7,585 bases of DNA, from positions 1 to 7,585 of the forward strand of contig CAMIIY010000079.1 of assembly GCA_946221045.1 (NCBI GenBank), in the 5' to 3' direction. Both the position numbers and the translations under genes were made by a program. Below the pieces are notes generated by a model. The model worked only from the letters and a program-made list of their open reading frames with translations. It was not told where the DNA came from and made no database searches. Positions 5,991-7,585 of this stretch are shown piece by piece. Every line of letters begins with the position of its first letter. Position 1 is the stretch's first letter. The DNA comes from an uncultured Oceanospirillaceae bacterium (GTDB taxonomy: Bacteria; Pseudomonadota; Gammaproteobacteria; Pseudomonadales; Balneatricaceae).

Positions 5991-7544
5991 TTAGCGTTTG
6001 AACCCTTCGACCAGCTCACCCATATCAACAGAAACATCTTTCAGCTCTGCCACAACTCCGGAGGCCTGATCCGCTTTCGTCAGGCTTTCTGTCGAGAGGT
6101 CAAAAATCCGCGACACCTGACGGTTAATCTCTTCCGATACCTGCGCCTGCTCCTCAACGGCAGCAGACATCTGGATGGCCATACTGGCAATGGTATTCAT
6201 GGCCGTCGAGATGGTACCGAGCATATCTTCACTTTTTACCACATTGGCCAGACCTTCGTCTGCCTTCGCCATACCCTGATTAGCAATTTGCACTGAACGA
6301 TCCGCACTGCCTGTCAGAGCTTCAACAATATGATGGATCTCCTGCGTCGATTCGCGGGTTTTCTGGGCAAGGTTTCTCACCTCATCAGCAACAACAGCAA
6401 ATCCCCGGCCATGTTCCCCTGCCCGCGCCGCTTCAATGGCAGCGTTCAGGGCCAGCAGGTTGGTTTGTTCCGCAATCTGCTCGATCAGACCCGCGGCCTG
6501 GGTAATATTTTCAGTCTGGGCATCCATATCTCTTACTGCAGCCGCAATATTACTGACGGTATCGCGTAACTGTTCAATCGAGGCCCGGGTCTCACGGGAC
6601 AGCGTAAGACCGGATTCCGCCAACTGGTTCGAGTCCCCCGCCTGTTGCGCCGTGTGCTGCACATTGGTAGAGACTTCACTGATGGTGGCCGTCATCTCAT
6701 GCATGGCAGTGGCGACCTGTTCCGTTTCGTGCTGCTGCTGCTCCGCGGCTCGACGGCAATCCTGAGAAGCCTCCATGCCCTGTTTTGCCTTATCGGAAAC
6801 CCGGCGCGCAACCTCTTCGATACGAGACAGCACCGTATTCAGATGCGCCTGATCACTCATGACCCCGACCCGTGTCATGCCTAAATGCAGATCATCATCG
6901 GTGTAAGTCAGCGCCGTGACCGGATGACGGTAGGCCATTGGTGATTCATCCATCACTGACTGCAGCTGCTGACGGTACTGCTGCTGACCCACAATCATTA
7001 AAATGACTGCGGTCAGGCCCAGCACAATCTGCGATACCAGTGCCTGACCCGCAAACGCCAGACCCGTGCCACTGAGCAAACCGATTAACAGCACTGCCCA
7101 AAGCATCAGCCCGGCCGGTTTGGGTCTGACCGACTTTCCATTCAGTAACTGTTTGTAAACCTGTTCAGCCCGAGTCACGTCCTCACGCTTGGGACATACC
7201 CGCACTGATTCATAACCAATCACCCGACCGTTATCCGTGATGGGGGTAACGTAGGCATTCACCCAGTAATAATCACCATTCTTGCAGCGGTTCTTCACCA
7301 GGCCCATCCAGGGTTTGCCCGCTTTCAGGTGAGTCCACATCAACTCGAAGGCCGCCGGCGGCATATCCGGATGGCGAATCAGATTATGGGGCTGCCCGAT
7401 TAGCTCTTCGCGGCTATAGCCACTGATCTGAATAAACGCCTCGTTACAGTCAGTAATAATGCCTTTGGTATCGGTTGAAGAGATCAGCTGAGTCGATTCT
7501 GAAAAGCGCTTTTCAGTCTGGGTGACAGGTAGATTTTTTCTCAT
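5991..7544 (-). CDS. aer: Aer-like PAS-domain energy-taxis receptor (methyl-accepting chemotaxis protein)
   Basis: The 517-residue protein closely follows the E. coli Aer plan (about 506 residues): a cytoplasmic FAD-binding PAS domain, a membrane hairpin and a signalling domain that controls CheA to steer cells by redox/respiratory state. The N-terminus M-R-K-N-L-P-V-T-Q is Aer-like. The PAS domain (about 15-120) has R57-H58-P-D60, W79 and N85 at the same numbers as FAD-related residues recalled for Aer, plus K-N-G-x-Y-Y-W-V. Two hydrophobic stretches, about 144-166 and 168-186, give a short hairpin with little periplasmic part. A long coiled coil follows, whose tip includes I357[10 protein letters not shown] and E-A-A-R-A-G-E near 371-377. 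The C-terminus lacks an N-W-E-T-F-like CheR tether, as expected for Aer. The ATG at 7544 has only a weak upstream purine stretch, and no better start is in frame. The precise signal, oxygen or another redox cue, is inferred. Confidence 0.92.
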   Translation of the reverse strand: MRKNLPVTQTEKRFSESTQLISSTDTKGIITDCNEAFIQISGYSREELIGQPHNLIRHPDMPPAAFELMWTHLKAGKPWMGLVKNRCKNGDYYWVNAYVTPITDNGRVIGYESVRVCPKREDVTRAEQVYKQLLNGKSVRPKPAGLMLWAVLLIGLLSGTGLAFAGQALVSQIVLGLTAVILMIVGQQQYRQQLQSVMDESPMAYRHPVTALTYTDDDLHLGMTRVGVMSDQAHLNTVLSRIEEVARRVSDKAKQGMEASQDCRRAAEQQQHETEQVATAMHEMTATISEVSTNVQHTAQQAGDSNQLAESGLTLSRETRASIEQLRDTVSNIAAAVRDMDAQTENITQAAGLIEQIAEQTNLLALNAAIEAARAGEHGRGFAVVADEVRNLAQKTRESTQEIHHIVEALTGSADRSVQIANQGMAKADEGLANVVKSEDMLGTISTAMNTIASMAIQMSAAVEEQAQVSEEINRQVSRIFDLSTESLTKADQASGVVAELKDVSVDMGELVEGFKR

Positions 7545-7585
7545 CCTGGGCGTTCCACAGCATTTGCCAGTAGACAGTTGCGTCG

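Noticed and set aside
7513..7563. 16-codon upstream frame overlapping the start of the Aer-like gene
   Set aside because: ATG 7563 has no ribosome binding site and the frame shows no recognisable leader features; it is probably chance.

Overview
The window looks like chromosomal DNA of a Gram-negative gammaproteobacterium. The lipobox lipoprotein, the Aer-type energy-taxis receptor, the PepSY/cytochrome b561 pair and the strong AAGGAG ribosome binding sites all fit this. Moderate GC and the gene mix suggest a marine, Oceanospirillales-like bacterium, but that last step is inference. All six recognisable genes lie on the minus strand, so transcription runs from high to low coordinates. No tRNA, rRNA, CRISPR array, insertion sequence or attachment site was seen.

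Layout in the direction of transcription: (1) 7544-5991 encodes an Aer-like PAS-FAD chemoreceptor. (2) 5932-3737 encodes a membrane CHASE-GGDEF-EAL protein for c-di-GMP turnover. It lies 58 bp downstream, starts with GTG and may be co-transcribed with the first gene. (3) 3647-3231 encodes a small lipoprotein resembling DUF995-type proteins. (4) 2963-2688 encodes a secreted PepSY-like protein, and 2676-2092 encodes a four-helix cytochrome b561. These two form a tight operon (11 bp gap, ribosome binding site overlapping the stop codon) with a PmrA/QseB-like direct repeat upstream and a strong Rho-independent terminator downstream (2060-2027). (5) 1936-1 is a long reading frame that runs off the left edge. 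It encodes a 12-helix NCS1 (purine/cytosine permease)-like domain, an eight-cysteine cluster and two more membrane helices. The permease looks like the input domain of a larger protein, probably a sensor histidine kinase whose catalytic part would lie outside the window.

The common theme is sensing at the membrane: redox/energy taxis (Aer), second-messenger control (CHASE-GGDEF-EAL), a small periplasmic/membrane redox module (PepSY plus b561) and a transporter-like sensor. No gene physically links all of these, so joint function is only suggested by proximity. The most unusual item is the permease-Cys-cluster protein at the left end. It is easy to miss because its reading frame has no stop inside the window.
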